The notes: generated from the letters alone by a model not told the origin. Positions 9,401-18,452 are shown, numbered from the stretch's first letter. The stretch: DNA of 64,000 nt from Pseudomonas sp. CC6-YY-74 (GCF_002025205.1 NZ_CP019947.1:317501-381500), one strand, 5' to 3'. Numbers and translations: made by a program.

Positions 9401-9692
9401 GTAGGGTGCCACTCGCCGCAGGCAGTGCACCGTCGATCACCGGTACGCCACACATCTGGCGGGCTGTCGCTGCGCGCCGAGGCCGCCCTACGGACCGCTC
9501 GATCTGGAGCAATCCACGTGCGCGTAGACATCAGGGTGCCACTCGCCGCAGGCAGTGCGCCGTCGATCACCGGTACGCCACACATTTGGCGGGCTGTCGC
9601 TGCGCTCCGAGGCCGCCCTACGGACCGCTCGATCTGGAGCAATCCACGTGCTCGTAGACATCAGGGTGCCACTCGCCGCAGGCAGTGCACCA
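9401..9692. repeat. 130-bp tandem duplication of an R1 repeat, 2.2 copies
   Basis: The block starting AGGGTGCCACTCGCCGCAGG occurs at 9403, 9533 and 9663, an exact period of 130 bases. Each unit is an R1 element (GTAGGGTGCC...CCGCCCTACGG) plus a linker (ACCGCTCGATCTGGAGCAAT...). The third copy is cut after about 30 bases. The first two units differ at only a few positions. The block lies between dsdA and the RidA-like gene; the rest of that spacer shows nothing. Confidence 0.9.
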
Positions 9693-9766
9693 CGGGTAGT
9701 TGGCGCGCGCGTGGTGATTGGCGGTCGAAGCCAGGCTCAGCCTCCGCGCAACGCCTCCCCCTGCAA

Positions 9767-10120
9767 TCAACGGCTGACGGCAGCAATCACCGAGATTTCT
9801 ACCAGCAGTTCAGGGCTGGCCATCGAGGCTTCCACGCAGGCACGGGCAGGGGCGAAGCCCGCTGGCACCCAGTTGTCCCAGACGCTGTTCATCTCGGCGA
9901 ACAGGCTCATGTCTTTGATGTAGATGGTGGCGGACAGTAGCTGTTCGCGATTGCTGCCGACCGATTCCAGCAAGGTATCGACCTTGGCCAGCATGGTCCG
10001 CGTTTGTTCCTCAATGCCGGCGCTGCGGTCTTCTGCTACCTGCCCGCATAGATAGGCGGTCTGGTTATGCACCACGACTCGGCTCATTCGTGCAGCTGTT
10101 TCGTATCGGGTTATGCTCAT
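9767..10120 (-). CDS. RidA/YjgF family enamine/imine deaminase
   Basis: This 117-residue protein is of RidA size. RidA enzymes hydrolyse 2-aminoacrylate and related enamines, which otherwise attack PLP enzymes. Visible family features are the N-terminal barrel ([15 protein letters not shown]), [19 protein letters not shown], the TIYIKDM strand and the C-terminal [19 protein letters not shown], in which Arg of PARAC matches the carboxylate-binding arginine. The start at 10120 follows AGGAG closely; an upstream in-frame ATG at 10156 has no such site. It lies upstream of dsdA on the same strand, separated by repeats. Because DsdA produces 2-aminoacrylate, a supporting role is likely (inference). 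Confidence 0.88.
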   Translation of the reverse strand: MSITRYETAARMSRVVVHNQTAYLCGQVAEDRSAGIEEQTRTMLAKVDTLLESVGSNREQLLSATIYIKDMSLFAEMNSVWDNWVPAGFAPARACVEASMASPELLVEISVIAAVSR

Positions 10121-10200
10121 GACGGCTCCTGTGAGAGTTCGATTTTGGGATGACACGACGAGCTTAGCGGGGCAGGGCGTATAAACCTATGCTGAAGTTT

Positions 10201-10285
10201 TGAGCGGTTGTGACAAAATTCCCGCCTGCAAACGCCCTGCGTCGGTTTCGCGACGGCGCTCGATATTTTCACACCCCCTGAACGC
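10201..10285. repeat. R2 repeat copy between divergent ridA-like and hydrolase genes
   Basis: The left end GAGCGGTTGTGACAAAATTC and the right end CGCTCGATATTTTCACACCC face each other about 80 bases apart. The interior shares CGTCGGTTTCGCGACGGCG-type sequence with the R2 copy at 33.2-33.35 kb. Confidence 0.7.
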
Positions 10286-10337
10286 GATCCGTCGCAGTCA
10301 TTCAGCTCGGCCGCATAGCCGAAGAGAAGCTAACCGC

Positions 10338-11099
10338 ATGTCGCGAATACTTTCGATCCTGGCAGTGCTTGCCGCCTTGTATGTGGCGATCTGCGTCGCC
10401 TTGTTGGTGTTCCAGCGCAGCCTCATCTACTTCCCGCAACCGCTCTCCATCAGCCAGCCCGACACACTGCTCAGGCTGCCAGTGGACGATGGCGAGGTGC
10501 TGGTGTCAGTCAGGCCTCACGCCGGCCCGAATGCGCTGATCTACTTCGGTGGCAACGCCGAGGACGTTTCGCTGAACCTGGCCGAGTTTTCCCAGGCCTT
10601 TCCCGAACATGCGCTCTACTTGCTGCACTACCGCGGTTTTGCCGGCAGTGCCGGGTCGCCCTCCGAGGAGGCGATTCAGCGCGATGCCCTGGCCTTGTTC
10701 GACCGGGTGCATGCCGCGCATCCGCAGACCGTGGTGATGGGGCGCAGCCTGGGCACGGGGGTCGCCATTCGTCTGGCCAGCCAACGCCCGGCCTCACGCC
10801 TGCTGTTGATCACGCCGTTCGACAGCCTGCAGACGATCGCCGCCCGGCAGTTCCCCTTCCTGCCGATAAAGTGGCTGCTCAAGGACAAGTTCGAATCCTC
10901 GACCTATGCCGCGCGCATCAAGGTGCCGACCCTGCTGATCGCGGCCGAGCAGGACGAAATCATCCCGCGTTCGAGTACCGAGGCGCTCTACCGGCATTTC
11001 GCGCCCGGCGTGGCCACGCTCAAGGTCATCCCGGACAAGGGCCACAACTCGATCTCCGAAAGCCCCGCGTACCTGCCATTGCTGCGCGCCGCGATGTGA
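10338..11099 (+). CDS. Alpha/beta hydrolase, membrane-anchored
   Basis: This 253-residue protein begins with a hydrophobic N-terminal anchor (ILSILAVLAALYVAICVALLVF) followed by RSLIYFPQP. It then has an alpha/beta hydrolase fold with the nucleophile elbow GRSLGTG (Ser of GxSxG), a catalytic Asp candidate in AEQDEIIP and His in KGHNSI. It resembles the ABHD12/ABHD13/ABHD17-like serine hydrolases that bacteria carry as single genes of unknown substrate. The start at 10338 is chosen because the hydrophobic anchor follows at once; the same frame is open upstream to 10200 but runs through an R2 repeat. Confidence 0.85.
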   Translation: MSRILSILAVLAALYVAICVALLVFQRSLIYFPQPLSISQPDTLLRLPVDDGEVLVSVRPHAGPNALIYFGGNAEDVSLNLAEFSQAFPEHALYLLHYRGFAGSAGSPSEEAIQRDALALFDRVHAAHPQTVVMGRSLGTGVAIRLASQRPASRLLLITPFDSLQTIAARQFPFLPIKWLLKDKFESSTYAARIKVPTLLIAAEQDEIIPRSSTEALYRHFAPGVATLKVIPDKGHNSISESPAYLPLLRAAM

Positions 11100-11114
11100 A
11101 CAGGCGACGGGGCT

Positions 11115-11472
11115 GAGCCGTTGAGATAAGACTCTCGCCTACGGCTACCGCTACAAATTCGGCAGTCCGCCCGGGCGTAGGGCGGCTTCGGAGCGCAGCG
11201 ACAACCCGCCGGGTGTGTGCCGCGTCGCTGCTCCACGGTGCACTGCCTGTGGCGAGTGACCCTACGAATTGCGGCTTATCCCAGACTCTGTGGTCTGTCC
11301 GAAGGGCGGTCCGGGCGGCGTTCCGTAGGGCGGCCTCGGAGCGCAGCGACAGCCCGCCAGCTGTGTGCCACCCCGATTAACCATCGGTGCACTGCCTGCG
11401 GCGAGTGACACCCTACTTATCGGTAAATACGCCCGCTGCGGCGTTGCGCTCGATTTTTTCACAACCGCTGAC
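11115..11472. repeat. Composite repeat: R2 halves enclosing two R1 copies
   Basis: The left R2-like end (GAGCCGTTGAGATAAGACTC, then TCGCCTACGG) is followed by R1 copies at 11177-11265 and 11325-11416 (GTAGGGCGGCCTCGGAGCGC...ACCCTAC), joined by the linker GAATTGCGGCTTATCCCAGA. The right R2 end (GCGGCGTTGCGCTCGATTTT, then TTCACAACCGCTGA) closes it. This is the same arrangement as at 7.5-7.8 kb. The following 100 bases up to polB hold no gene. Confidence 0.8.
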
Positions 11473-11571
11473 ACCTTTTCTATCCACCCTACGGCCTCGT
11501 AAATATTGCAGATACACAGGATTTACGGCTGCGAAAATGCTGGGCGGTGCATCTGCGTAACTTCGCCGTGC

Positions 11572-13962
11572 TCAGAACAGGCCGAGTTGGCCGCCGACCA
11601 GGCGGGAGAAGTCGTCGCCGACGAACGGCAGGATGGCGTCTGCCACGGGTTGTAACTGGCGCGTGAGGTAATGTTCGTAGTCGATGGGCGTACGCCGGGT
11701 TTCCAGCGGTTCGGGGCCGGCGAGGGTGATCACGTAGCTGATCCATCCGCCATTCTGGTACTGGCGCGGGCGGCCTTGCTGGTCGTTGTATTCGTCGGCC
11801 ATGCGCGCCGCGCGCACATGCGGCGGCACATTGCGCTGGTAGTCGTCCAGTCGGCGGCGCAGGCGCTTGCGGTAGATCAGTTGCTCATCGAGCTGGCCGG
11901 CCAGGGTGCGGCGCACGTAGTCGCGCACATAGTCCTGGTAGGGTTGCCGGTTGAAGATCAGCAGGTACAGCTCGCGCTGGAACTGCCGGGCCAGCGGCGA
12001 CCAGTCGCTGCGCACGGTTTCCAGGCCCTTGAAGACCATCTCGCTGCTGCCGTCCGCCGCCGTGACCAGCCCGGCGTAGCGCTTCTTGCTGCCCTCTTCG
12101 GCGCCGCGGATGGTCGGCATCAGGAAGCGGCTGTAATGGGTCTCGAACTGCAGCTCCAGGGCGCTTTCCAGGTCGTATTCCTGGCGCAGGTGCGCGCGCC
12201 ACCACTGGTTGACGCGCTGCACCAGGGCGCGGCCGATCTGCGCCGCCTCCTCTTCGCCATGCGCGTGCCTGAGCCAGACGAAGGTCGAGTCGGTGTCGCC
12301 GTAGATCACCGCATGGCCTTCGGCCTCGATCAGCTCGCGGGTCCTGCGCATGATCTCGTGGCCGCGCAGGGTGATCGAGGACGCCAGGCGCGGGTCGAAG
12401 AAGCGGCAGCCGCTGGAGCCGAGCACCCCGTAGAAGGCGTTCATGATGATCTTCAGCGCTTGCGACAGCGGCGCGTTGTGCTCGCGCTTGGCCGCCTCGC
12501 GGCCCTGCCAGACGCTCTCGACGATGGCCGGCAGGCAATGCCGGGTGCGTGAGAAGCGCGCGCCGCGAAAGCCCGGCACCGACGCGCTGTCCTCGGGATG
12601 GCGCATGCCTTCCACCAGGCCCAGCGGATCGATCAGAAAGGTGCGGATGATCGACGGGTACAGGCTCTTGTAGTCGAGCACCAGCACCGACTCGTACAGA
12701 CCGGGCTGCGAGTTCATCACGAAGCCGCCGGGGCTGGCCTCCGGCGGCCGCTCGCCGAGGTTCGGCGCGACAAAGCCCTGGCGGTGCATCAGCGGGATGT
12801 ACAGGTGACAGAAGGCCGCGACCGAGCCGCCGCTGCGGTCGGCGGGCAGGCCGGTGACGGTGGCGCGCTCGAGCAGGAAGGTGAGGATCTCGGTCTTGGC
12901 GAAGATCCGCGTGACCAGCTCGCAGTCCTTCAGGTTGTAGCGCGCCAGGGCCGGCTTGTCCTCGGCGAACATGCGGTCGATGGCGTCCATGCGCTGGTAC
13001 GGTGTGGCGATATCCTTGCCTTCGCCGAGCAGGGTTTGCGCGACGTTCTCCAGGCTGAACGAGGAGAAGCTCCAGGTCGCCGAACGCAGCGCCTCGATGC
13101 CGTCGATGATCAGCCGTCCGGCGGCCTCGGCGAAGAAGTGATTGTTGCGGCTGCCATGCTCGCGCCAGCCCATCGCATCGCCGCCGCGGCCCAGCTGCAA
13201 CGGCACCTGCAGGCGCTGGGCGTGCTCGTGCAACACGCGCAGGTCGAACTGCACCAGGTTCCAGCCGATGATCGCATCGGGGTCATGGGCGGCCAGCCAC
13301 TGGTTGAGCCTCTCCAGCAACTGCTGGCGGCTGGCGCAGTACTCCAGGGCGAAATCCAGCGGCGTGTCCGCGCCGTTGGCCGGCCCGAGCATATACACCT
13401 GGCGCTGGCCGCAGCCCTCCAGGGCGATCGAATACAGATCGCCCTGGGCATTGGTTTCGATGTCCAGGGACGCCAGCTTCAAGCGCGGGCGATAGTCCGG
13501 GGCGGGCTTCATCTGCGCTTCGAGCAGCATGCCGCTGGCATCCGGCGTGCCACCGAAGCACACCGGCGCGGTGATAAAGCGCTCCATCAGGTAGCGCTCC
13601 GGCGGGCGGATATCGGCCTCGTACACCTCGACCCCGGCCTTGCGCAGCAGCTTGTCGATATTCATCAACTGGCGATGCTGGCGGCAATACAGGCCGAGCA
13701 CCGGCCGATGGTGGAAGTCGCACAGCGCCAACGGGCGCAACTCGACGTCACGTTCCCCGCGCAGCAGCGCCTCGGCCAGCGCGCGTTGCTCGGCAGGAAT
13801 AAACGCCACCGAGGGCTGGCAAGGCAGGCGGATATGCCGCGGCCCGGCGTCGGTTGCCAACCAGAACTCGACATGCGTGCCGGCCGGCGTATCGCGCCAA
13901 TGTCGGGTCAGGACAAAACCCTGCTGTAGATCCACCGCTGCAACCTCAAGTCCTTGTTTCAC
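11572..13962 (-). CDS. polB: DNA polymerase II (family B)
   Basis: This 796-residue family B polymerase takes part in replication restart and translesion synthesis. The 3'-5' exonuclease motifs are DIET (167-170), NLVQFD (235-240) and YNLKD (342-346). The polymerase motifs are [11 protein letters not shown] (from 430), [10 protein letters not shown] (504-512), and C, YGDTDS (554-559). All catalytic aspartates are present, so both activities should be intact. The length fits gammaproteobacterial PolB. In E. coli the gene is LexA-controlled; I could not mark a convincing LexA box in the 60 bases upstream. The gene is monocistronic, with repeats on both sides. Confidence 0.97.
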   Translation of the reverse strand: MKQGLEVAAVDLQQGFVLTRHWRDTPAGTHVEFWLATDAGPRHIRLPCQPSVAFIPAEQRALAEALLRGERDVELRPLALCDFHHRPVLGLYCRQHRQLMNIDKLLRKAGVEVYEADIRPPERYLMERFITAPVCFGGTPDASGMLLEAQMKPAPDYRPRLKLASLDIETNAQGDLYSIALEGCGQRQVYMLGPANGADTPLDFALEYCASRQQLLERLNQWLAAHDPDAIIGWNLVQFDLRVLHEHAQRLQVPLQLGRGGDAMGWREHGSRNNHFFAEAAGRLIIDGIEALRSATWSFSSFSLENVAQTLLGEGKDIATPYQRMDAIDRMFAEDKPALARYNLKDCELVTRIFAKTEILTFLLERATVTGLPADRSGGSVAAFCHLYIPLMHRQGFVAPNLGERPPEASPGGFVMNSQPGLYESVLVLDYKSLYPSIIRTFLIDPLGLVEGMRHPEDSASVPGFRGARFSRTRHCLPAIVESVWQGREAAKREHNAPLSQALKIIMNAFYGVLGSSGCRFFDPRLASSITLRGHEIMRRTRELIEAEGHAVIYGDTDSTFVWLRHAHGEEEAAQIGRALVQRVNQWWRAHLRQEYDLESALELQFETHYSRFLMPTIRGAEEGSKKRYAGLVTAADGSSEMVFKGLETVRSDWSPLARQFQRELYLLIFNRQPYQDYVRDYVRRTLAGQLDEQLIYRKRLRRRLDDYQRNVPPHVRAARMADEYNDQQGRPRQYQNGGWISYVITLAGPEPLETRRTPIDYEHYLTRQLQPVADAILPFVGDDFSRLVGGQLGLF

Positions 13963-13974
13963 GGTGCGATTCTA

Positions 13975-14074
13975 CGTGGCATGGGCCGCGATTGCGCGGG
14001 CAGGGCAGCGGGGCGGTTATCTGGATGAATGTGAGGGCGCGGAGAGCGGGTTGGGGATGGCGGCTGCGGGCCAG
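13975..14074. repeat. Left copy of a ~100-bp direct repeat flanking the enolase/MDR/LysR cluster
   Basis: CGTGGCATGGGCCGCGATTG at the left and GCGGGCCAG at the right also bound the copy at 17976-18076. By eye about four fifths of positions agree, with one indel. The two copies have the same orientation. Confidence 0.8.
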
Positions 14075-14273
14075 GCGCGGCCAGTCGCAGAGGCGGGTGG
14101 ACAAGTAAAGGTTGTCCAGCCTACACCGCTCAACAGTTCGCCTAGGGTGGATGGCCACCCGGTGGAAAACCGCGGAGCGTTTTCCACCAATTCATATCCA
14201 GGCTACCTCGTTGGGTCGGAGGTGAAGTTCAGCCAGGCATGTCAGGGGAGGGTATTGTTCTAGCCAGAATTAA

Positions 14274-14309
14274 GGGGTCGGAGTGACTAAAAATAAATCA
14301 CTCCGCCCC
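14274..14309 (-). terminator. Hairpin after the enolase-family gene
   Basis: A 13-base arm with one mismatch (GGGGTCGGAGTGA / TCACTCCGCCCCC) lies 17 bases beyond the stop codon. There is no clear T-run on the minus strand, so it may be a repeat or an mRNA-end structure rather than a true terminator. Confidence 0.45.
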
Positions 14310-14326
14310 CGAGGCTTCTCCTGTTT

Positions 14327-15433
14327 TCAGGCAAACAGCATCAGCGGTTGCTCCTGCGCTGCTATATGCGGCACCACACCTAATCCAGGCCCCGTTGGCA
14401 GCTGCAACTGACCGCCATCAATCTCTATGCCGTTGTCGGCATCGTAATGACCGTTTATATAAGGCGCGGCGATCCACACGCCGTCACAGAGTGACGGCTG
14501 CATGGTGGCAGCTATATGCAGGCAGCTGGCGGCGATCAGATCACCACCCCAGGTATCGTCCGAGGTCATGGGCAACCCGACGCTGGCGCAGACGTCACGG
14601 ATGGTGCGCATCTGACTGATGCCGCCGACCCGACTCTGTTTCATGCCGAAGCCATCGGCGGCATTGTCGCCGATCGCCCGCAGCAGCATATTCAGATCGG
14701 TGATCACCTCGTCCAGGTAGAGCGGATGAGCGATGCGCTGGCGCACGCTGAGACATTGCTCATAGGTCATGCAGGGCTGCTCCAGTACGAAGCGCCGATC
14801 GCGGCAGGCCAGTGACAGCTGAATCGCATCACGGGCACTGAGACCACGGTTGGCGTCCACCGCCAGGACTGTGTCCGCTGCCAGAACTTCAGAGACCTTG
14901 TGCACCGCCGCTATATCCTCGGCGATATCCCGCCCGCCCACTTTAAGCTGCAGCCGCTTAAAACCTGCGGCCTGTTTCTGCTGCGCCACCAGTGCTGCCT
15001 CATCGGCGGGCAGCAGGCTGATGGCGTAATAGGAGGGCACCCGCTCACGCAACGCGCCACCAAGCAGATCGCACACCCGCACACCGTAGGTCTTACCGGC
15101 AATATCCCACAACGCCATATCGATCGCCGCTTTGGCATAGAGGCTGCCGCACAGCGCCTGATTCATCACCCCGTACAGCTGGTTTATATGCAGCGGATTG
15201 AGGCCAATCAGATGCGGCGCTATCTCTTGCAGCGCAGCTCGCGCGCCGAGCATATGTTCCGGCTGATAGGCCGGACCCAGCGGGCAACATTCGCCAAACC
15301 CCACCACACCAGTGTCGGTAGTGATCCGCACCAGGGTTGCATCCAGCTCGGTCAGCGTCTGTAAGGCCATCCTGTAGGGCTCGCCGTTTATCGGCAAGGC
15401 TCGATGAAAGATCGCGATTTCAACGATCTTCAT
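14327..15433 (-). CDS. Enolase-superfamily (MR/MLE) enzyme, hydroxyproline-betaine epimerase-like
   Basis: This 368-residue protein has the capping domain plus TIM barrel of the mandelate racemase/muconate lactonizing group. Visible catalytic residues are Lys164 (RLQLKVGG), metal ligands Asp193 (AVDANRG), Glu218 (LEQPC) and Asp241 (YLDEV), and the opposing Lys265 (GFGMKQSRVGG). With SDDTWGGDLIAA and ADNGIEIDGG the pattern follows 4-hydroxyproline betaine 2-epimerase (HpbD) and related proline-derivative racemases/dehydratases as I remember them. The true substrate is not known. The start is preceded by AAGGAGAAT inside the end of the MDR gene, 2 bases away, so the two are co-transcribed. Base composition looks less G+C-rich than the flanking core genes. 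Confidence 0.8.
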   Translation of the reverse strand: MKIVEIAIFHRALPINGEPYRMALQTLTELDATLVRITTDTGVVGFGECCPLGPAYQPEHMLGARAALQEIAPHLIGLNPLHINQLYGVMNQALCGSLYAKAAIDMALWDIAGKTYGVRVCDLLGGALRERVPSYYAISLLPADEAALVAQQKQAAGFKRLQLKVGGRDIAEDIAAVHKVSEVLAADTVLAVDANRGLSARDAIQLSLACRDRRFVLEQPCMTYEQCLSVRQRIAHPLYLDEVITDLNMLLRAIGDNAADGFGMKQSRVGGISQMRTIRDVCASVGLPMTSDDTWGGDLIAASCLHIAATMQPSLCDGVWIAAPYINGHYDADNGIEIDGGQLQLPTGPGLGVVPHIAAQEQPLMLFA

Positions 15434-15435
15434 GG

Positions 15436-16539
15436 TTATTCTCCTTCCGGCAGCAGCACCAGCTTGCCGATAAAGCCTTTGGCCATAAAGTCCTGCTGCG
15501 CTTCGGCAATCGCCTGCAGCGGATAGGTTCGAGCCACCAGCGGCTGCAACTCGCCCTGTTCGATATAGCGAATCAGATTCTCAAATACCACTCGGGGCTG
15601 ATAAGTACAGCCAAAGAAACTCAGATCCCGCAGGTAAAGGGTCCGTATATCCAGCTCGACAATCGGCCCGGCAATAGCGCCGGCCACCGCATAACGTCCG
15701 CCACGGCGCAACATATCCAGCAGTTGTGGCCACTGCGGGCCTGCTACCAGATCGACCACCAGATCGATACTTTCTGGCGTCAGCGCATCCGCCAGGTTTT
15801 GCCCGCGACCGATCACCTGATCGGCCCCCAGCGCCAGAACCTGTGCATGTTTATCGGCCCCACAGACCGCAACCACATAAGCACCGCGACGTTTCGCCAG
15901 CTGCACCGCGGCCGAACCAACACCACCGGATGCACCGGTAATCAGCACCCGTTCGCCGTGCTGCAGATTTGCCCGGTGCAACATGTTTTCGGCGGTGGAA
16001 TAGGCACAGGGAAATGAGGCCAGCTCGGCATCGGTCAGAGCACTGTCAATCGCATAGGCCTCATTCGCCAGCGACTTGGTGTATTGCGCAAAGCCACCGT
16101 CGCACTCGGAGCCGAAGGTAATACAGTCAAACTCGCGGTCATTGCCCGGTTTCTGTTGCAGGTTGCGCACCAGCACCCGCTCGCCGATTCGCGCTGCATC
16201 GACGCCTTCACCCACCGCCACTATGTAACCGCAGCAGTCGCAGCCCTGAATCCGCGGAAAGCTCAGCGCTGCGCCGGACCAGCCGGCATCGTCATCGGAA
16301 ATGTTGGCAAAGCCAGCGGCGGCACCGGCGTTAGTCTGCCCGGTCACCTGTTTTGAATACCAGCCGATGCGGGTATTGATATCGGTATTGTTCACCGCCG
16401 CCGCGGCGACCCGGATCAGCACCTCGCCTGACGCGGGCTGCGGTACATTCAGGTCCGCACGGTACTGCAGTTTTTCCAGGCCGCCATGCCCGGTGAGCAA
16501 CACACCGGACATGGTTTGCGGGACGCTATGACTGTTCAT
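15436..16539 (-). CDS. MDR-superfamily zinc-type alcohol dehydrogenase / quinone reductase-like oxidoreductase
   Basis: This 367-residue medium-chain dehydrogenase/reductase has a GroES-like N-terminal domain (SGEVLIRVAAAAVNNTDINTRIG, QGCDCCGYIVAVGEGVD, IGERVLV). Its Rossmann domain (VLITGASGGVGSAAVQLAKRRGA) binds NAD(P)H. The usual four-cysteine structural zinc loop is not evident. The start at 16539 is chosen because GGAGAAG precedes that ATG; an in-frame ATG at 16560 lacks one. It is the first gene of a two-gene operon with the enolase-family enzyme and is transcribed divergently from a LysR gene. A shared catabolic pathway controlled by that LysR is the natural reading, but the substrate is unknown. 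Confidence 0.85.
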   Translation of the reverse strand: MNSHSVPQTMSGVLLTGHGGLEKLQYRADLNVPQPASGEVLIRVAAAAVNNTDINTRIGWYSKQVTGQTNAGAAAGFANISDDDAGWSGAALSFPRIQGCDCCGYIVAVGEGVDAARIGERVLVRNLQQKPGNDREFDCITFGSECDGGFAQYTKSLANEAYAIDSALTDAELASFPCAYSTAENMLHRANLQHGERVLITGASGGVGSAAVQLAKRRGAYVVAVCGADKHAQVLALGADQVIGRGQNLADALTPESIDLVVDLVAGPQWPQLLDMLRRGGRYAVAGAIAGPIVELDIRTLYLRDLSFFGCTYQPRVVFENLIRYIEQGELQPLVARTYPLQAIAEAQQDFMAKGFIGKLVLLPEGE

Positions 16540-16723
16540 CGGCACTTCTCCGGTCATCATTTTTTGGCGGTAGAGATAGATCAGCCGCTAATTAGCTCAG
16601 CGACCCGTTGCTATCCACCTTAAAAAAACGACATGATTCAGGCAAACGAATATCAGTTAATTAGTTATTCAGTTTTTCTGAACAAGCAAAGAGTCTGGCC
16701 GGGACCAGGCTGAGGATTTCCTG
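16540..16723. promoter_or_regulatory. Divergent A+T-rich regulatory region with LysR-type box
   Basis: The 184-base spacer between the MDR operon and the LysR gene is much richer in A+T than its surroundings. It holds the dyad TTCAG-TTTTT-CTGAA at 16668-16682, about 41 bases before the LysR start. That spacing and the T-N11-A type arrangement fit an autoregulatory LysR operator. Confidence 0.55.
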
Positions 16724-17605
16724 ATGGGCCCATTACTGGATCTGGAGCTGCTGCGAACCTTTTCGGCGGTGGTCAAAGAGGGCGAGCTGAAAAAAGCGGC
16801 AGCCTCGGTGTTTCGCTCTCATGCGGCAGTGAGCATGCAGCTGAAACGGCTGGAAGATCAGCTCGGCACCCGACTGATGGAACGTAACAACCGGGGTATC
16901 AAACTGACGGAAGCCGGTGAAACCCTGCTCAGTTACAGCGAACAATTTCTTAAGCTGAACAGCGCCGCCCTCTCCGCACTCAGCGAAGGCCAGCTCTCCG
17001 GTAAATTGCGCTTTGGCATTCCTACCGATTATGCCCAGGACTTCCTTAACTACTTTATGCCGCTGCTCATTCAGGAATTACCACGCCTGGATGCCCGTAT
17101 CACCTGTGCTCGCAGCCGCAATTTGCGCCAGATGCTGCAACAGGGTGAGCTGGATATTGCCATTGTCGCCGGAGAGCCCGACTCTGAGGGCGAGGAGTTG
17201 CTGTGGAGCGAACGGCTGATCTGGGCAGCGCCAATCGGTGCCCGGCTGGAGGAAGGTGAAAAACTGCCGGTGGCACTGCATGAGGACAACTGTATCGTGC
17301 GCGATCTCTGCCTTGAAGGGCTGAAAAAGTCCGGCCTGGCCTATCAGCAGGTATTTGGCAGCACCATGCTGGATAACGTAGCCGCCGCCGTACATGCTGG
17401 CTTTGCCATCTCGCTGCTGCCGGAGTCTCTGATTCAACCCAATCTGGTGCGGCCACTACCGGGTGAGCTGTTACGCAGCAATGCGATTCTGAAGATGAAT
17501 ATGATCGCCTCATCGCAGGTGGAACAAGCGGTACGAGAGAAACTCGCCCGCTGCCTGCGTCAGGCTGCGCAGCAAAGAAACGCAGACAAATTTATGACTC
17601 GCTGA
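16724..17605 (+). CDS. LysR-family transcriptional regulator (divergent from enolase/MDR operon)
   Basis: This 293-residue LysR protein has a helix-turn-helix at about residues 22-70 (GELKKAAASVFRSHAAVSMQLKRLEDQLGTRLMERN) and a periplasmic-binding-like effector domain (LRFGIPTDYAQDFL, QGELDIAIVAGEP, DNVAAAVHAGFAISLLPESLI). It is transcribed away from the MDR/enolase pair across an A+T-rich spacer, the classic layout for local control. The effector is unknown. Codon use matches the two enzyme genes rather than the core block, so the three were probably acquired together. Confidence 0.9.
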   Translation: MGPLLDLELLRTFSAVVKEGELKKAAASVFRSHAAVSMQLKRLEDQLGTRLMERNNRGIKLTEAGETLLSYSEQFLKLNSAALSALSEGQLSGKLRFGIPTDYAQDFLNYFMPLLIQELPRLDARITCARSRNLRQMLQQGELDIAIVAGEPDSEGEELLWSERLIWAAPIGARLEEGEKLPVALHEDNCIVRDLCLEGLKKSGLAYQQVFGSTMLDNVAAAVHAGFAISLLPESLIQPNLVRPLPGELLRSNAILKMNMIASSQVEQAVREKLARCLRQAAQQRNADKFMTR

Positions 17606-17975
17606 ACATCCTCTTCAGCTCGTCTCCCGCCTCTCGCGACAGACCGAGATGCCCTTACGAATGACCGCAGGGGCGCTCGAATAGCCCCCGACACCGTTGT
17701 CAGCAACCTAAAGCATGTCGGACCGAAAGGAACCTGATTAGCAATGAACCTCAGCCCGTGCCATCGCAAGCCGACCTGGGATATCAGCACGGCGATTTTC
17801 CGGCTCTCGGTGTCAAACAACTTCGGGTAAACCCTTGATTTTCGCCTCACGGTCGCATTCGCGAAGGACCGCTGGCGGTAGTAGCTGAGCATGGACAATT
17901 TTGGGCAGACGACGGTTTTGGCTGAAATGATCAAGCAGAAGCGAAATTAATCGTGGTCTGCCCCCTGTTGCTTCC

Positions 17976-18076
17976 CGTGGCATGGACCGCGATTGAGCGG
18001 GCAGGGCAGTGGGGTGGATTTTCTGCACGAATGTGAGGGCGCGCGTAGCGGGTTGGGGGCGGCAGGTGCGGGCCAG
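17976..18076. repeat. Right copy of the ~100-bp direct repeat
   Basis: It begins CGTGGCATGGACCGCGATTG and ends GTGCGGGCCAG, in the same orientation as the copy at 13975-14074, about 4.0 kb away. Confidence 0.8.
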
Positions 18077-18105
18077 AATCAATCGGTCACTTTTATGAAG
18101 GCAAC

Positions 18106-18131
18106 AAAAAACCCGCCGAAGCGGGTTTTTT
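18106..18131. terminator. Bidirectional intrinsic terminator, apparently orphaned
   Basis: AAAAAACCCGC-CGAA-GCGGGTTTTTT can act on both strands. No intact gene ends next to it. On the minus strand a short reading ending DHRLEGC stops about 50 bases before it, so it may mark the 3' end of a lost gene. Confidence 0.75.
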
Positions 18132-18432
18132 CAAGACCATTCCGACATCCTGTCAGCAGCCTTCCAGGCGATGGTCGATCTTCCGTGATCCTCAGCGCGT
18201 CCTGCGCTGCAGTTGATGTATGTAGGTTAGGTGCAATGGCGAAGCCTCAACAGAGGATATCGCAGCCAATGCGTGTAAGCCTTTCGCTATGGGCAACCTA
18301 CGAGCGCGTGATGTTCTTTGTCTGTATTAGACGACTTCTACTCTTCGCGACAGGCTGGCGTTGAGCTACAGAGGACGGTGGTCACTGGCAGATATCGGTC
18401 AGAAGCGGGCGGTCAGGCCGTGAAGATATGGA

Positions 18433-18452
18433 AAATAAATCTGTCCCCTTTT
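18433..18452 (+). repeat. Left copy of a 20-bp inverted pair (AAATAAATCTGTCCCCTTTT)
   Basis: The reverse complement of this motif occurs at 21987-22007. The pair encloses the truncated hypothetical gene, the MFS gene, its LysR gene and a transposase scrap. Motifs of this kind are often seen beside degraded transposons in Pseudomonas genomes (recollection, not checked). Confidence 0.6.

Larger units (their letters stand above)
13963..14326. other. Intergenic: left direct repeat and two hairpins
   Basis: There is no gene here. The region holds a 100-bp sequence at 13975-14074 that recurs at 17976-18076. It also holds a perfect 10-bp palindrome at 14161-14188 (GGTGGAAAAC / GTTTTCCACC). A long hairpin at 14274-14309 (GGGGTCGGAGTGA / TCACTCCGCCCCC around CTAAAAATAAA) lies just past the stop codon of the enolase-family gene and could end its transcript. 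Confidence 0.75.

Noticed and set aside
9425..9940. Repetitive plus-strand proteins with internal RSPVRHTSGGLSLR-type repeats
   Set aside because: The peptide repeats come from the 130-bp tandem DNA duplication and run antisense into ridA. There is no ribosome site.
12598..13929. 443-codon frame antisense to polB
   Set aside because: It has low-complexity Ala/Arg/Gln/His composition, as expected opposite a G+C-rich gene, and no start signal. PolB motifs are complete on the other strand.
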